DNA of 64,000 nt, taken from positions 186,001-250,000 of the forward strand of contig NZ_CAAAHX010000003.1 of the NCBI RefSeq assembly GCF_900639865.1, read 5' to 3'. This document shows, one piece after another, positions 19,022-28,169 of the stretch (position 1 is its first letter; each line of letters starts with the position of its first letter). The stretch comes from Legionella gresilensis. GTDB lineage: Bacteria > Pseudomonadota > Gammaproteobacteria > Legionellales > Legionellaceae. A program made the translations under genes and the position numbers. The notes below the pieces were generated by a model. That model was given only the letters and a program-made list of their open reading frames with translations, ran no database searches and had not been told where the DNA came from.

Positions 19022-19648
19022 ATGAATTTAGAAAAAATCGATGCTCAAGGGCGTTATTGTAATTATCCAGGTATTACCATTATTGCTAAAATAAATAAAA
19101 AAGATGAGACTTTCTGGCAAAAAGTTTACTAAATTATCTCTCAACCAATGTTAGCAAAACAATACTACACGCCACTTCCTTATCCAAGTTATCATATGAC
19201 AACAATAAGGTTATTTAATCAGGCTGAATGTGGGCATGCTGATTGGCAGGCATTTTTAGTAAGTTATATACCTCTTTTTAAAAAGCTATTTAATTATTTG
19301 CAAGAAAATCAATTTTGCCTCCAAATCACTTTGAAAGAAGTAAGTATTTCTGAAACCTTTCATCTACGCGTTAGTATATCTCCCAACCAAGATGAGCTCA
19401 TTACCAAAATGGCTGAACAATTCGATTTAATTAGCAATATACATAGGCCGTTTCATATCACTTTTGGTTACCTATATAAAGATATTCCTATAGTGCATAA
19501 ACAAAATTTACTGCAGGAAATTAGTGAAAATTTAAATAAACTATTTATACATTCTGGAAAGATTTTTACACTAAACTCCCCTAGTCTATGTATCTATAAG
19601 GATATGACTAATTTTATAGGTTGGAATGGAGAAAGTTATCCTTTTTAA
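19022..19648 (+). pseudogene. DUF1868-type 2H phosphoesterase-like gene with premature stop
   Basis: From the ATG at 19022 the frame reads 36 codons (containing GRYCNYPGITIIAKI and WQKVY), meets TAA at 19130-19132, then continues in the same frame as LPYPSYHMTTIRLF through to 19648. The PSYHMT and HITFGYLY segments are the two His motifs of the 2H phosphoesterase fold, and the overall pattern matches DUF1868 proteins. The product would be about 208 residues. The ATG at 19148 could start a shortened protein, but it would lack the conserved first strand. I call it a pseudogene broken by one stop; a sequencing error is possible. Confidence 0.7.
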
Positions 19649-19729
19649 ATTAGGAATTATAATATTTCTTTTTCAGTAAAAAATAATTCTGGATAGTAAA
19701 ATCATTTTACTGCACAATATTGAGCTTAA

Positions 19730-19806
19730 GTCCCGGTGGCACAGCTGGATAGCGCAGCCCCCTCCTAAGGGGCAGGTCGGAGGTTCGAATCCTCTCCGGG
19801 ACGCCA
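19730..19806 (+). tRNA. tRNA-Arg (anticodon CCT)
   Basis: A 77-base cloverleaf: acceptor GTCCCGG pairs with CCGGGAC, followed by discriminator G and an encoded CCA. The anticodon stem is GCCCC/GGGGC with loop CTCCTAA (anticodon CCT), and the T arm is GGAGGTTCGAATCCTC. Mobile-element debris starts 16 bases downstream, as is usual for tRNA-Arg integration spots. Confidence 0.95.
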
Positions 19807-19821
19807 ATATAATCAGGTTTA

Positions 19822-21053
19822 TTCCGGGGACATGGGTAACACTTTAGGCCCAAAAGGGTTGGGTAAAGGTTACAAATTACATGTCTGTTCATCAAAATAA
19901 CCTAAATCATACTGCATAAAGCTAACTAACCAAACATAATCTTCTACCTCCTTAATGCCAACATTTTGTCCTGCAAGTACACTTGTGAGGTTTACCTTTT
20001 TGCCTTTTAAGCAAAGCCTACCACATTGAGTGACAGTGATTGTTTTATCATGAAAAGGGTACTCTACTTCGGGTAAACCTTGATATGGCCTGGTTGAGGG
20101 CTCATACACTTCGGCTGGATACTTTATTTTAAGAGCTTGGTGAGGACGTTCATTATTATATTCATCTATGAAGCGGTCAAACTTCTCTTGCTGCTGAAGG
20201 AAATTGTCTCCTGTAGGGTTTAGTTGTTTCTTTTTTTAATGTTAAATGCATACGCTCATGACGACCGTTTTGCTGAGGGTTTCCAGGTTTTATCCTCTTC
20301 AATGCTAATACCTAATCGAAGCCACCAAACTGATAATTTACTCAAGCCAAATAAAGCATTAGGTGAAGAAAAAGGAATACCATTATCAGTACGAATACCA
20401 TCAGGTAAACCAAACTCTTTAAAAACACGCTCAAAGACTGTAATAGCATAGTGTTCTTTAGTCGTTGCTAAACCTTCACAAGCGAGTAAATAACGACTAC
20501 TAAAATCGGTAATGGTTAATGGATAACAATACTGTTTATTGCCTAATTGAAATTCGCCTTTATAATCTGCACACCATAGTTGATTAGGTTGCTTAGCATA
20601 AGACAAACTCGTCCCTTGTGCTTTATAGCGGCGCTTTTTCTGCTTGGCCACAAGGCCATATCTATCTAAGATAGTATGTATTGTACTGATTGCTGGTGGT
20701 CTAACATCAGGATATTGCCTTAGTATCTTCTCCCTTATCTTTGGCGCTCCCCAGCTAGGCTTTTCTTTTTTAACTTTCAGTATCTCTTTTTCAAGTTGAA
20801 AGGGTAATTGGTTAGCATAACGATGTGGTTTTCTGCTGCGATCACTTAGCCCTTCTAATCCACTATGTTTATAGCGCTCATATATCTTATACCCTGTCTT
20901 TCGGGAAATGCCGAACTCTTGGCATAAAGAAGATATTTGTTCACCATCTAATAATCTTGCTACAAATTTTATCTTTTCGTCCACTTTATTACACCCCTTC
21001 CAAGGCATTCCTTTCTCCTGAAATGCCTATGAGTGTAACATATGTCTCCGGAA
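19822..21053 (-). mobile_element. IS481-family insertion sequence, inactivated
   Basis: About 1.23 kb, bounded by inverted ends: TTCCGGGGACATGGGTAACA at 19822-19841 and, reversed, TTCCGGAGACATATGTTACA ending at 21053. The inside is one IS481-type transposase gene on the minus strand, disrupted by two frameshifts. It sits 16 bases past tRNA-Arg. A further TGTTACCTATGTCTC next to the right end (about 21060) looks like part of a second IS end. I could not define a clear target duplication. Confidence 0.8.
19870..21008 (-). pseudogene. IS481-family transposase, frameshifted
   Basis: From the ATG at 21008 the protein shows an N-terminal helix-turn-helix (LCQEFGISRKTGYKIYERY) and the integrase core with the DDE residues in WCADYKGEF, IRTDNGIPF and NGRHERMHL. 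The frame is lost near 20297 (one extra base before RIKPGNPQQNGRHERM) and again near 20217 (an extra C before GDNFLQQQEKF). The C-terminal part then runs on to 19870. Restoring both frames gives a complete ~380-residue transposase, so the element is dead but young. Confidence 0.85.
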
Positions 21054-21224
21054 TATTTTGTTACCTATGTCTCGATAAGGACACCCTGAGCCACTTAACA
21101 ATCCCAACTTACATTACATTCTCAGGATGCATATAAGGATGCAAATTGCTTAGAAAATTGTAGCCCTTTCTGAGTATATCTGAATCGTTTGACTATAATC
21201 AAAATATTGTCACTGGATAGTGAG

Positions 21225-21899
21225 ATGAAAATGATTAGGGAACAAACAAAAGATATGAGAAAAAATGCTTATAAAAAATTCTTAGGTTTTTTTCCTTCGG
21301 GCTTTGCTGATCCTAAATATATCTCATGGGAAAGAGGTTATAAATGGAATGTACATCTACTTTGGCAAAAGTTATTAAATAAAAAACAATTTACACATTT
21401 ACTAGAAAATAAAAAATATAAAGAGATTGCAGAAACCGCTTTATCAATAGAGGGTAAAACTCATTTGTTATTTTCTTTTGAAAAGATGGCTATACGCGAT
21501 GCTTTGAAAACCCGCTCAGCGTCAAAACAATTCTCAGAAAGTTTATATAATTTAATATATGGCCATGGGAAGAAAAGTGAACGTTTTAATAATTTTGTCG
21601 AAACTCTCTCTTTATTACCAAGAAAACAAAGTCGGGTTTTAACTTGGCCTTTAGTGACAGTATTTAGTTTTATTGCAGATCCTAAACATTTTATATATTT
21701 GAAACCAATGGTAACAAGAGTTGCGGCGGAAAAATATGATTATGATTTTGAATATGTTTCTCATCCCACCTGGCATACCTATCAGAGTTTAATGAACTTT
21801 GCAAAACTATTGAAAAGTGATTTGAAAGCACTAAAACCTCGCGATTACATCGATATACAATCATTTATTTGGACTTTAGGCTCAGAAGAATATGCATGA
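21225..21899 (+). CDS. Conserved hypothetical protein
   Basis: A soluble ~225-residue protein without signal or membrane segments. The recognisable opening FLGFFPSGFADPKYISWERGYKW resembles a conserved bacterial family of unknown function, in which a GGF.D..Y...ER.YK motif is followed by a helical body; the later part contains WPLVTVFSFIADPKHFIYLKP. The frame opens at a TTG at 21189; the ATG at 21225 fits the family start better (GGATAGTGAG upstream). It sits between the dead IS481 and further transposase scraps, so it may be cargo of an old mobile region. The function is unknown to me. Confidence 0.6.
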   Translation: MKMIREQTKDMRKNAYKKFLGFFPSGFADPKYISWERGYKWNVHLLWQKLLNKKQFTHLLENKKYKEIAETALSIEGKTHLLFSFEKMAIRDALKTRSASKQFSESLYNLIYGHGKKSERFNNFVETLSLLPRKQSRVLTWPLVTVFSFIADPKHFIYLKPMVTRVAAEKYDYDFEYVSHPTWHTYQSLMNFAKLLKSDLKALKPRDYIDIQSFIWTLGSEEYA

Positions 21900-21908
21900 T
21901 TTAGAAGT

Positions 21909-21998
21909 TACATATTACATGTTGATGTGGCCAAAGATAAATTTGATGTATCTTTTGAGATTAAAGGACATTATAAACATTTTATTTTTTCAAAATTA
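21909..21998 (+). pseudogene. IS110-like transposase N-terminal scrap
   Basis: A short plus-strand stretch reads HVDVAKDKFDVSFEIKGHYK, the usual start of IS110-family transposases (DxAKxxFDV with the first catalytic Asp). Nothing of the rest of that gene follows, so this is only a remnant. Confidence 0.5.
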
Positions 21999-22016
21999 GG
22001 GTCAGTTGACATTCTC

Positions 22017-22055
22017 CTTCCGCCTACGTGCCGCGGCTTGTGTCCGCGGCATCCA
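22017..22055. repeat. GC-rich hairpin TGCCGCGG/CCGCGGCA
   Basis: TGCCGCGG and CCGCGGCA are separated by CTTGTGT in an otherwise AT-rich surrounding. The perfect 8-base stem resembles REP-type GC palindromes. It overlaps the decayed end of the GIY-YIG gene. Confidence 0.5.
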
Positions 22056-22069
22056 GGCGATCTAAGTCA

Positions 22070-22343
22070 TTGGCAAATTTCTTCATACAGAGCACGCCAT
22101 TCTCAATTAAATTTATTTTTCATTGTCTTGGCCAATTTTTAAAACGTTTTTCACGACGAGCTGCTTCAATATATAATTCGTGCATTTCATAATAGACAAG
22201 CATAGGTACGTTATACTTAGCAGTGAAGTAAGAATGACTTTATTTTTGTGCTCCAACGTTCGTTTAATAATGTCAGGCGTAGAACCTAAATAAAGCGTAC
22301 CATTACGCTTACTTGCAAGAGTATAAACATAAGATGGATGCAT
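22070..22343 (-). pseudogene. GIY-YIG nuclease-like gene, frameshifted
   Basis: The minus strand from the ATG at 22343 reads MHPSYVYTLASKRNGTLYLG, the GIY-YIG core, through STPDIIKRTLEHKNK. The frame then shifts; in another frame the family continues as KYNVPMLVYYEMHELYIEAA and RREKRFKNWPRQ, with a stop near the end. This is the small single-domain GIY-YIG protein type (about 90 residues) common as solitary genes. The upstream extension of the open frame to 22409 is a transposase remnant. Confidence 0.7.
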
Positions 22344-22407
22344 CATACTTCCCTGAATGTTGGGCAAACATCCAGATAATACCCCAAGAAGTGCTACATA
22401 GGTAGCC

Positions 22408-22679
22408 ATAAAAATGCACAGGGCATAGCCACAACAGAGGCATAATTTCGCTTTAATTTATCAAACCTTGTGGAAATTGCACGAAAATGTTTTATTCTAG
22501 CGAATAAATTTTCAACTAAATGCCTAATTTATAAAAACACCAATCCACATCTGTATTGCCAATTTTAGAATTATACTTTCTTGGAATAACTGGAATGGAT
22601 GATTTTTTGCGAATAGTTCCTCTTACCTCCACACTGTCATAGCCTTTATCAACAATAGTATTAATCAATAAATTAATAA
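22408..22679 (-). pseudogene. IS5-family transposase C-terminal remnant
   Basis: The minus strand reads DKGYDSVEVRGTIRKKSSIP and, after a one-base frameshift near 22530, RHLVENLFARIKHFRAISTR followed by FDKLKRNYASVVAM. These are the conserved C-terminal blocks (last catalytic Glu in the LVENxFxxIK motif) of IS5-type transposases. The N-terminal half is missing. Confidence 0.75.
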
Positions 22680-22903
22680 AAATCGACTATATTTAGCAAA
22701 TTTAGTACTCTTAATTATCAAAAGTCACTCTAACAAATATATAATTTGACAAATAGAATAATTTTATGACATTATGTAAAAATTAGTGCAATCACGTTCT
22801 TAAATAATTTTTTATTTAACAGAAATGTAACTGTGATTGATAGTAAAAATAAAATTAATCCTATACACAATAATTCATCTTAAAATAATTAAGGTAGTTA
22901 CCT

Positions 22904-23599
22904 ATGTTTCAATATAAATGTAAATCATTATCTCGAGTTCAGTCATTTATTGAAGATGATCATGGCAGCACTTATATTCCAATTGCCAAGCCTTCAGCTG
23001 GCTTCAGCGCTGATAATAGATTTTTTGGAAGGGAGAAAGAAAAATTTTTTCTTGTTAAACGTCCAAAATATTTCGATAAGTTCGGTGAATTTAATCAAGA
23101 ACAAATTAAGCATATTAATACAGCACAGGAAGCAAGCTATAGACTTGAATGTGAAAGATGGAATTTAGTTTACCCTAATAATAAAGCATACTTATTTACA
23201 GAGGACGAGTTGCGATTAGTTTTACCTTGCTTACCTGGCGAAAATTTAAGTGAATGTTTAAGTGATAATCAGCTCATTCGCTGTAAGCAGCTACTCAGTG
23301 TCGCTTATGCCATTCAAAAATTTCATAAACTAGGTTTCACTTATACTGATTTTAACCTTGATAACATTTTAATTGAGGAAAATTCGGAGGGAGATTTTAA
23401 AGCTTATTTGATTGATTTTAATGACCTGGATACAATTAAAGATCATATGGGTGCTAAACAAGAACTTTTCATAATTAGCCAACTAGTTCCTGACGCAGAT
23501 TGGCATTTAAAACTAGATTCATCTGAGAAGCTCATTGACTATTTGCTTGACAAAATAAAGCAATTAGAAAGCTCTTTTCAACAAAAATGTAATGTATAG
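22904..23599 (+). CDS. Atypical protein-kinase-like protein, possible effector
   Basis: A soluble 231-residue protein with the order of a small kinase fold: Lys52 in FFLVKRP (candidate ATP-binding Lys), Glu82/Glu84 in YRLECERWN (candidate helix-C Glu), hinge-like LPCLPGENLSECL, catalytic-loop-like FTYTDFNLDNILI (Asp149, Asn154), and LIDFNDLD (Asp171) where kinases have DFG. The His of the usual HRD motif is replaced by Tyr. No signal peptide. ATTAAGGTAG precedes the ATG. It sits directly after mobile-element debris. Legionella uses several divergent kinases as Dot/Icm effectors; an aminoglycoside-phosphotransferase-like or lipopolysaccharide-kinase-like enzyme is an alternative. Confidence 0.65.
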   Translation: MFQYKCKSLSRVQSFIEDDHGSTYIPIAKPSAGFSADNRFFGREKEKFFLVKRPKYFDKFGEFNQEQIKHINTAQEASYRLECERWNLVYPNNKAYLFTEDELRLVLPCLPGENLSECLSDNQLIRCKQLLSVAYAIQKFHKLGFTYTDFNLDNILIEENSEGDFKAYLIDFNDLDTIKDHMGAKQELFIISQLVPDADWHLKLDSSEKLIDYLLDKIKQLESSFQQKCNV

Positions 23600-23712
23600 A
23601 AAGTAAAAAATGCTAGGATTCAGGTTGATTTAGTGCGTTATCGACTTTTATGTGTTTTAATAATAAGCAATAATGTAGAAATTTATAATTTTTACGCAGC
23701 AAATAATTTAGG

Positions 23713-25005
23713 CTAAATAACTACTTCCTCTGAGATATCACTATCTAAAGCAGCTAACTCCAAACCGGCAATTTCTTGCAAGGATTTACCAGCAATACCC
23801 TGCAAATCGCCATACATACCAACAGTTGCTTGCATAACACGTTCAATTTGTTCATGACGCTTAGCCCATTGTTTAAGGATAACTTTACGTTCTTTGTCCA
23901 AATCTGATTGCATGGCAGAAAAAGCCTCTACAATGGCTTCAACACGTTGCTTAAAACGAGGGCCTGTTAAATATTGATAAACAAGTTCTGTTTTCGTTTG
24001 CTGACCTTCAGACGTTTTACGTACCAGGGCAATGTCTAACAATGTTTGCCTTAAAACCATGGCAACCGGAAATGCAGCTCGTGGATGCGTTACCCAAACC
24101 CCTTCAATCTGTTCAAAAGTTTCAACATGTAAAGGTAAAGCTTGACTGACTATGACGCAAATATCAGCTTTAGCTGCTCGCTGATCATCACGCAATTTGG
24201 CTAGCCAATGATCATTCCAATGCTTGGTTCGTTTTGACTCCCATAAAATTGTACCGCAACATGGGCCACCTAAAGCAAAGACACGCTGCAAAATATCGCC
24301 CCCAAACTCACCTTTGGGCACTGGCTCAACAATATCAGTAGGAAACTTTGCTTGCAGCATCCTTTCTAAGAGTAATTCTTGTACTTCCCCTTGTAGTTGT
24401 TGCGAGCCTTGTTCTGCTTTTTGTTTTAACTGCTCAATCTGCTTTTGCATCGCTTGAATAGTTTCTTCCTTTTCTTGCACCTTAAGCTGGAGTGCGTCTT
24501 CGGCTTCGCGCTTCGCTTTTACTCGGATTTCCGCTAAGCCTTCCTGAATACTTCTTTCGATGGTTAAATCCATTTCGCGTTTAGCATCTTCCAATTCTCG
24601 CTGTTGTCTGAGTAATTCTGCTTGTTTTTTTTGTGCAGTAGCTAGTTTTTCATCACGTATTGCTAAAATAGCTTTTAATTCGTCTAATTCCTTAGCTTTG
24701 TTTTCTAATTCATTTCCTAAAGCATATTTTGCTTTTTTAGCTTCTTCAGCAGCAATATTTAAGCGCTCTTTTTGCAATTGCTCTTGAACTTGAACTTCTA
24801 TTTGTTCATTTAATTTTTTTTGAGCCTCTTTTAATTCTGCCTCTCTTTTTTTATAGAATTCTTCTTTTGTGGCAATTTCTAAATCTTTTTCGGCGAGCTC
24901 TGATTGATATTGTTTCTTGATTGACTCCACTAAAGGTGCTGCTAAAGACTCCGTCAGCTTGACTTCACTTTTGCAACTTGGGCAATTAATTACCGGCTCT
25001 GCCAT
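23713..25005 (-). CDS. DUF2130 family protein
   Basis: Order: a zinc-ribbon-like start (INCPSCKSEVKL), a long coiled coil of about residues 30-215 rich in Glu, Lys and Gln, then the DUF2130 domain with FGGDILQRV and ILWESKRTKHWNDHWLAKLR. That Glu/Lys pattern recalls restriction-endonuclease-like folds. The domain's role is not established. It has no signal or membrane segment. The frame opens at a GTG at 25011; the ATG at 25005 is preferred, giving 430 residues. It is monocistronic, with an ATTAATTAATTAATTAATTT tract in the upstream gap. Confidence 0.82.
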   Translation of the reverse strand: MAEPVINCPSCKSEVKLTESLAAPLVESIKKQYQSELAEKDLEIATKEEFYKKREAELKEAQKKLNEQIEVQVQEQLQKERLNIAAEEAKKAKYALGNELENKAKELDELKAILAIRDEKLATAQKKQAELLRQQRELEDAKREMDLTIERSIQEGLAEIRVKAKREAEDALQLKVQEKEETIQAMQKQIEQLKQKAEQGSQQLQGEVQELLLERMLQAKFPTDIVEPVPKGEFGGDILQRVFALGGPCCGTILWESKRTKHWNDHWLAKLRDDQRAAKADICVIVSQALPLHVETFEQIEGVWVTHPRAAFPVAMVLRQTLLDIALVRKTSEGQQTKTELVYQYLTGPRFKQRVEAIVEAFSAMQSDLDKERKVILKQWAKRHEQIERVMQATVGMYGDLQGIAGKSLQEIAGLELAALDSDISEEVVI

Positions 25006-25108
25006 GAACACTCGCTGCTATTTAAAAGTTGTTTATACTAGCTTAAATTTTTTTAGACTTTAAGACTTGAGTATTGAAATTAATTAATTAATTAATTTCA
25101 ATTGCTTA

Positions 25109-25816
25109 TTAATTTGAAATAAATTCAACCTGTTCTAAAGCAATTTCACCTATACCGGCAACACTTAACTTAACTTCACCGACTTTTGAATCTAGATTAA
25201 CACCATTTACATTAGCAATAATCAGTGTTTTAAGGGCAATTTTCTTATTGGCAATGGAGCCAATCACATGGATGGAATATTTACCTGCCGGGATACGTAA
25301 ACCCTGATGATCTAATAAATCCCATTCAAACTCTAAGAAACCTGCTGGTTGTTCACTTAGCAAAAGTTTACGTATTAATCTGTCAGTGCAATCATAAATA
25401 TAAACGATAGTCTTATTCATTTTGGTAATTACTTCAACGAGTATACGGCAAGAATCTTCTTTATCGATTAATAAATAATTAGAAGCAATAATTACTTTAC
25501 GCCCTACTAAAGCTGAGGCTTGCAAAATTTGATTTGACTGAAAAGTAGAAGTTAATCGCTTGCTAAAATCTGGAATGATGTAATTAAGATGGTACCAGGT
25601 TAATAAAGCCCAAGTCTTATCAATATAAGGCAGAAAAGCTGTGTCATTTTCATTAGAAGACGTTGACGTGTCTAATTGATTTAAATCGTCATATTTATAG
25701 GAATAACCATCTAAATCAAACACGAGGTGCTCTCCAATGGTCACTTTGGATTTATAGATGCAATCGCTATGCCAGCTATATTTTTTATTAAATGCGCTAT
25801 TTCTCGTATTCAACAA
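25109..25816 (-). CDS. FlgD-like (flagellar hook-capping) protein, orphan
   Basis: From about residue 100 the protein follows the FlgD plan: QASALVGRKVIIASNYLL, a tudor/FnIII-like part with IYDCTDRLIRKL and FEWDLLDHQGLRIPAGKYSI, and closing VGEVKLSVAGIGEIALEQV. FlgD normally starts with a secretion and assembly region of the type FLKLLVTQLQNQDPLNPMDN; here that is replaced by LPYIDKTWALLTWYHLNY, which barely resembles it. There are no flagellar genes around. It is either a diverged paralog or a remnant of flagellar machinery with another use. The 235-residue length is normal for FlgD. Confidence 0.6.
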   Translation of the reverse strand: MLNTRNSAFNKKYSWHSDCIYKSKVTIGEHLVFDLDGYSYKYDDLNQLDTSTSSNENDTAFLPYIDKTWALLTWYHLNYIIPDFSKRLTSTFQSNQILQASALVGRKVIIASNYLLIDKEDSCRILVEVITKMNKTIVYIYDCTDRLIRKLLLSEQPAGFLEFEWDLLDHQGLRIPAGKYSIHVIGSIANKKIALKTLIIANVNGVNLDSKVGEVKLSVAGIGEIALEQVEFISN

Positions 25817-25928
25817 CCCTTAATTAAGTAAAAAGGGTTAGAGAAAAATGCCATTCCACTTAAATAGCCTAATTTCTTCAGACAAAATATAGTATTATTA
25901 GCTAATTATCTCTCTTAAGAGCCTTTGT

Positions 25929-26855
25929 GTGAGTAATTTACTTTTACCTGATAATGCTATTGACTTAATTAAAGACTATTTACTTAAACTACAACTAACG
26001 CTTTGCTCAACATTAAGCGGATTAGATGGTAAAAAGTTCCAGGAAGATATCTGGACTAGAGAACTGGGTGGAGGAGGAATTAGCCGTATTTTAGAAAAAG
26101 GGAATTTATTTGCTAAAGCGGGTGTTAATTTTTCCCATGTTTTAGGCCAGCAATTGCCACCTAGTGCCAGTGCATCGCGTCCCGAACTTGCTGGTCGTTC
26201 TTTTAATGCTTTGGGGGTCTCTGTCGTAGTACATCCAGAAAACCCTTATGTGCCTACTACTCATGCCAATATTCGTTTTTTTGCTGCAGAAAGAGCTGAC
26301 TTACCGCCTATTTGGTGGTTTGGGGGTGGTTTTGATTTAACGCCCTATTATGGATTTTATGAAGACTGTCGCCACTGGCATTCAATTGCCAGACAAGCAT
26401 GCTTACCATTTGGTGAGCATCTTCATCCAACTTTTAAAAAATGGTGTGATGAGTATTTCTTTTTAAAGCATCGCCAAGAGGCCCGTGGAATTGGCGGCTT
26501 GTTTTTTGATGACTTTAACGAGGTTAATTTCGAACACAGTTTTGCTTTTATGCAAAGTATTGGTGATCATTTTATGCAAGCTTATGAACCTATAGTAAGG
26601 AAACGGAAAGATTTACCTTATGGTGAAAAAGAAAAAGCGTTCCAATTATATCGTCGTGGGCGCTATGTTGAATTTAATCTAATTTATGACCGTGGTACTT
26701 TGTTTGGTTTACAATCAGGGGGACGAACAGAATCCATCTTGATGTCTCTCCCACCTGAAGTAAACTGGATTTATAATTGGCAGCCCGAGAAAGGAAGCCC
26801 AGAAGCAAAGCTTTATACAGATTTTTTACCAGCTAAAGACTGGTTAAATGATTAA
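25929..26855 (+). CDS. hemF: Oxygen-dependent coproporphyrinogen III oxidase
   Basis: Decarboxylates coproporphyrinogen III to protoporphyrinogen IX with oxygen in haem synthesis. At 308 residues it is full length. Conserved stretches: [11 protein letters not shown]-like [54 protein letters not shown] and [16 protein letters not shown], containing the conserved His and Asp residues of the active site. It starts at GTG (25929) after CTCTTAAGAG. The 3' end overlaps the convergent transporter gene by 23 bases. Confidence 0.95.
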   Translation: MSNLLLPDNAIDLIKDYLLKLQLTLCSTLSGLDGKKFQEDIWTRELGGGGISRILEKGNLFAKAGVNFSHVLGQQLPPSASASRPELAGRSFNALGVSVVVHPENPYVPTTHANIRFFAAERADLPPIWWFGGGFDLTPYYGFYEDCRHWHSIARQACLPFGEHLHPTFKKWCDEYFFLKHRQEARGIGGLFFDDFNEVNFEHSFAFMQSIGDHFMQAYEPIVRKRKDLPYGEKEKAFQLYRRGRYVEFNLIYDRGTLFGLQSGGRTESILMSLPPEVNWIYNWQPEKGSPEAKLYTDFLPAKDWLND

Positions 26856-28113
26856 CTTTATAAAGTCGATTTAATACAATAGCAACAATAATATTAGCTA
26901 ATGCAATAGCTAAAAAGACATCCTTAATCAGAAACTTAAGTTTGAGCATGAGCATCACCATGAAACCACCTAAAACCATTGCCAATGCATTATAAATATT
27001 ATTTGCTGCAATCGTTTGTGCCCGTTGGCTTTCCGCACTTATCACTTGTAAATACGTATATAAGGGTACGACAAATAACCCTCCGCAAAATGAAAAAAGG
27101 AAAAAATCAATAGTAATTCGCCAATACTTTAAAACTATAAGAAACTGCAATAAATTAATTAAAGGCACGCTGGGTTTTGTAGAAGGAGATGCTAGATACA
27201 AATCTAGGGCAAAAATTGATAAAAACAACATCGCAACAGGCACATATCGTAGTGTAATCTGGCCTGCCAAAAATTTGATAATAGATAAGGATCCTGCTGC
27301 AATACCAATCGAAAATATTCCTAAGAACATGGCAAATACTGTGGTATCAGCACGCAAAATATAATGAGTGTAATCGGGTAGTTTGGTTAATACAACAGCA
27401 CCTATAAACCAAAACCAGGAAATTAATAATATTACAGGGTAGATACGTTTATTATTTATCACCTTTTTAAGCATCTTAATTGTTGAATGCCAAATATTTA
27501 AGTCAATTTTCGTTAAATTTAACTGAGCAGGTGGAGCCGGAAGAATAAAAAAACTAGCTATAAGACCGCTTAGGGAAGCTAAATTAATTAATAAAATAGC
27601 ATATGTCACATGGTTCTTATTTCCTATAGATAAAGTACCTAAAATAGTACCGGTAAGAATAGCTAAAAAAGTACTCGCTTCAATAAAACCTGTTGCACTT
27701 AATAATTGCGATCTTGGCAGATGATTAGGCAATATCGCATATTTAATGGGACCAAAAAACGTAGAGTGAATACCAAGTCCAGCTAAGGTAAGTAACATAA
27801 AAGGAATACTACCTTTTGTTAGAGCAATACTTCCCATCCCCATTAACATAACCTCGATAAATTTAATTACCCGAGTCAAAAATGCTTTGTCATAGGTATC
27901 TGCTAATTGACCAGCAATAGCTGAAAATAAAAAGAAAGGTAAAGTAAATAAAATAGCTGCAATTGATTGATAATGCTCAGAATTAGCTTGTGAGGTACTC
28001 AAATGGTAACTAATCAATGTTAGCATTGCTAATTTGAAAGCATTATCATTAAATGCTCCGAAAAATTGAGTGAGGAATAAAGGTAAAAAAGATCTACTAC
28101 TTAATAAATGCAT
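26833..28113 (-). CDS. MFS transporter, lysophospholipid transporter (LplT) type
   Basis: A 426-residue membrane protein with about 12 helices. The N-terminal [18 protein letters not shown] followed by [17 protein letters not shown] is the signature of LplT and of the transporter half of Aas-type fusions, which flip lysophospholipids across the inner membrane for re-acylation. There is no acyltransferase domain and no aas gene beside it. Its tail overlaps hemF by 23 bases on the opposite strand. The substrate is inferred only from the family. Confidence 0.8.
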   Translation of the reverse strand: MHLLSSRSFLPLFLTQFFGAFNDNAFKLAMLTLISYHLSTSQANSEHYQSIAAILFTLPFFLFSAIAGQLADTYDKAFLTRVIKFIEVMLMGMGSIALTKGSIPFMLLTLAGLGIHSTFFGPIKYAILPNHLPRSQLLSATGFIEASTFLAILTGTILGTLSIGNKNHVTYAILLINLASLSGLIASFFILPAPPAQLNLTKIDLNIWHSTIKMLKKVINNKRIYPVILLISWFWFIGAVVLTKLPDYTHYILRADTTVFAMFLGIFSIGIAAGSLSIIKFLAGQITLRYVPVAMLFLSIFALDLYLASPSTKPSVPLINLLQFLIVLKYWRITIDFFLFSFCGGLFVVPLYTYLQVISAESQRAQTIAANNIYNALAMVLGGFMVMLMLKLKFLIKDVFLAIALANIIVAIVLNRLYKVNHLTSL

Positions 28114-28169
28114 TGGTCTATTATTTTAATTTTTAAGTTAATTTGTCGATAATACATTTAACTATTAGC

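Noticed and set aside
19707-19895. Minus-strand ORF reading PERIRTSDLPLRRGLRYPA
   Set aside because: It is the antisense of tRNA-Arg; this translation is a well-known false protein seen beside many tRNA genes.
22113-22409. 98-codon ORF as an intact gene
   Set aside because: Its first 22 codons come from the IS5 remnant and its last third is out of frame with the GIY-YIG family.
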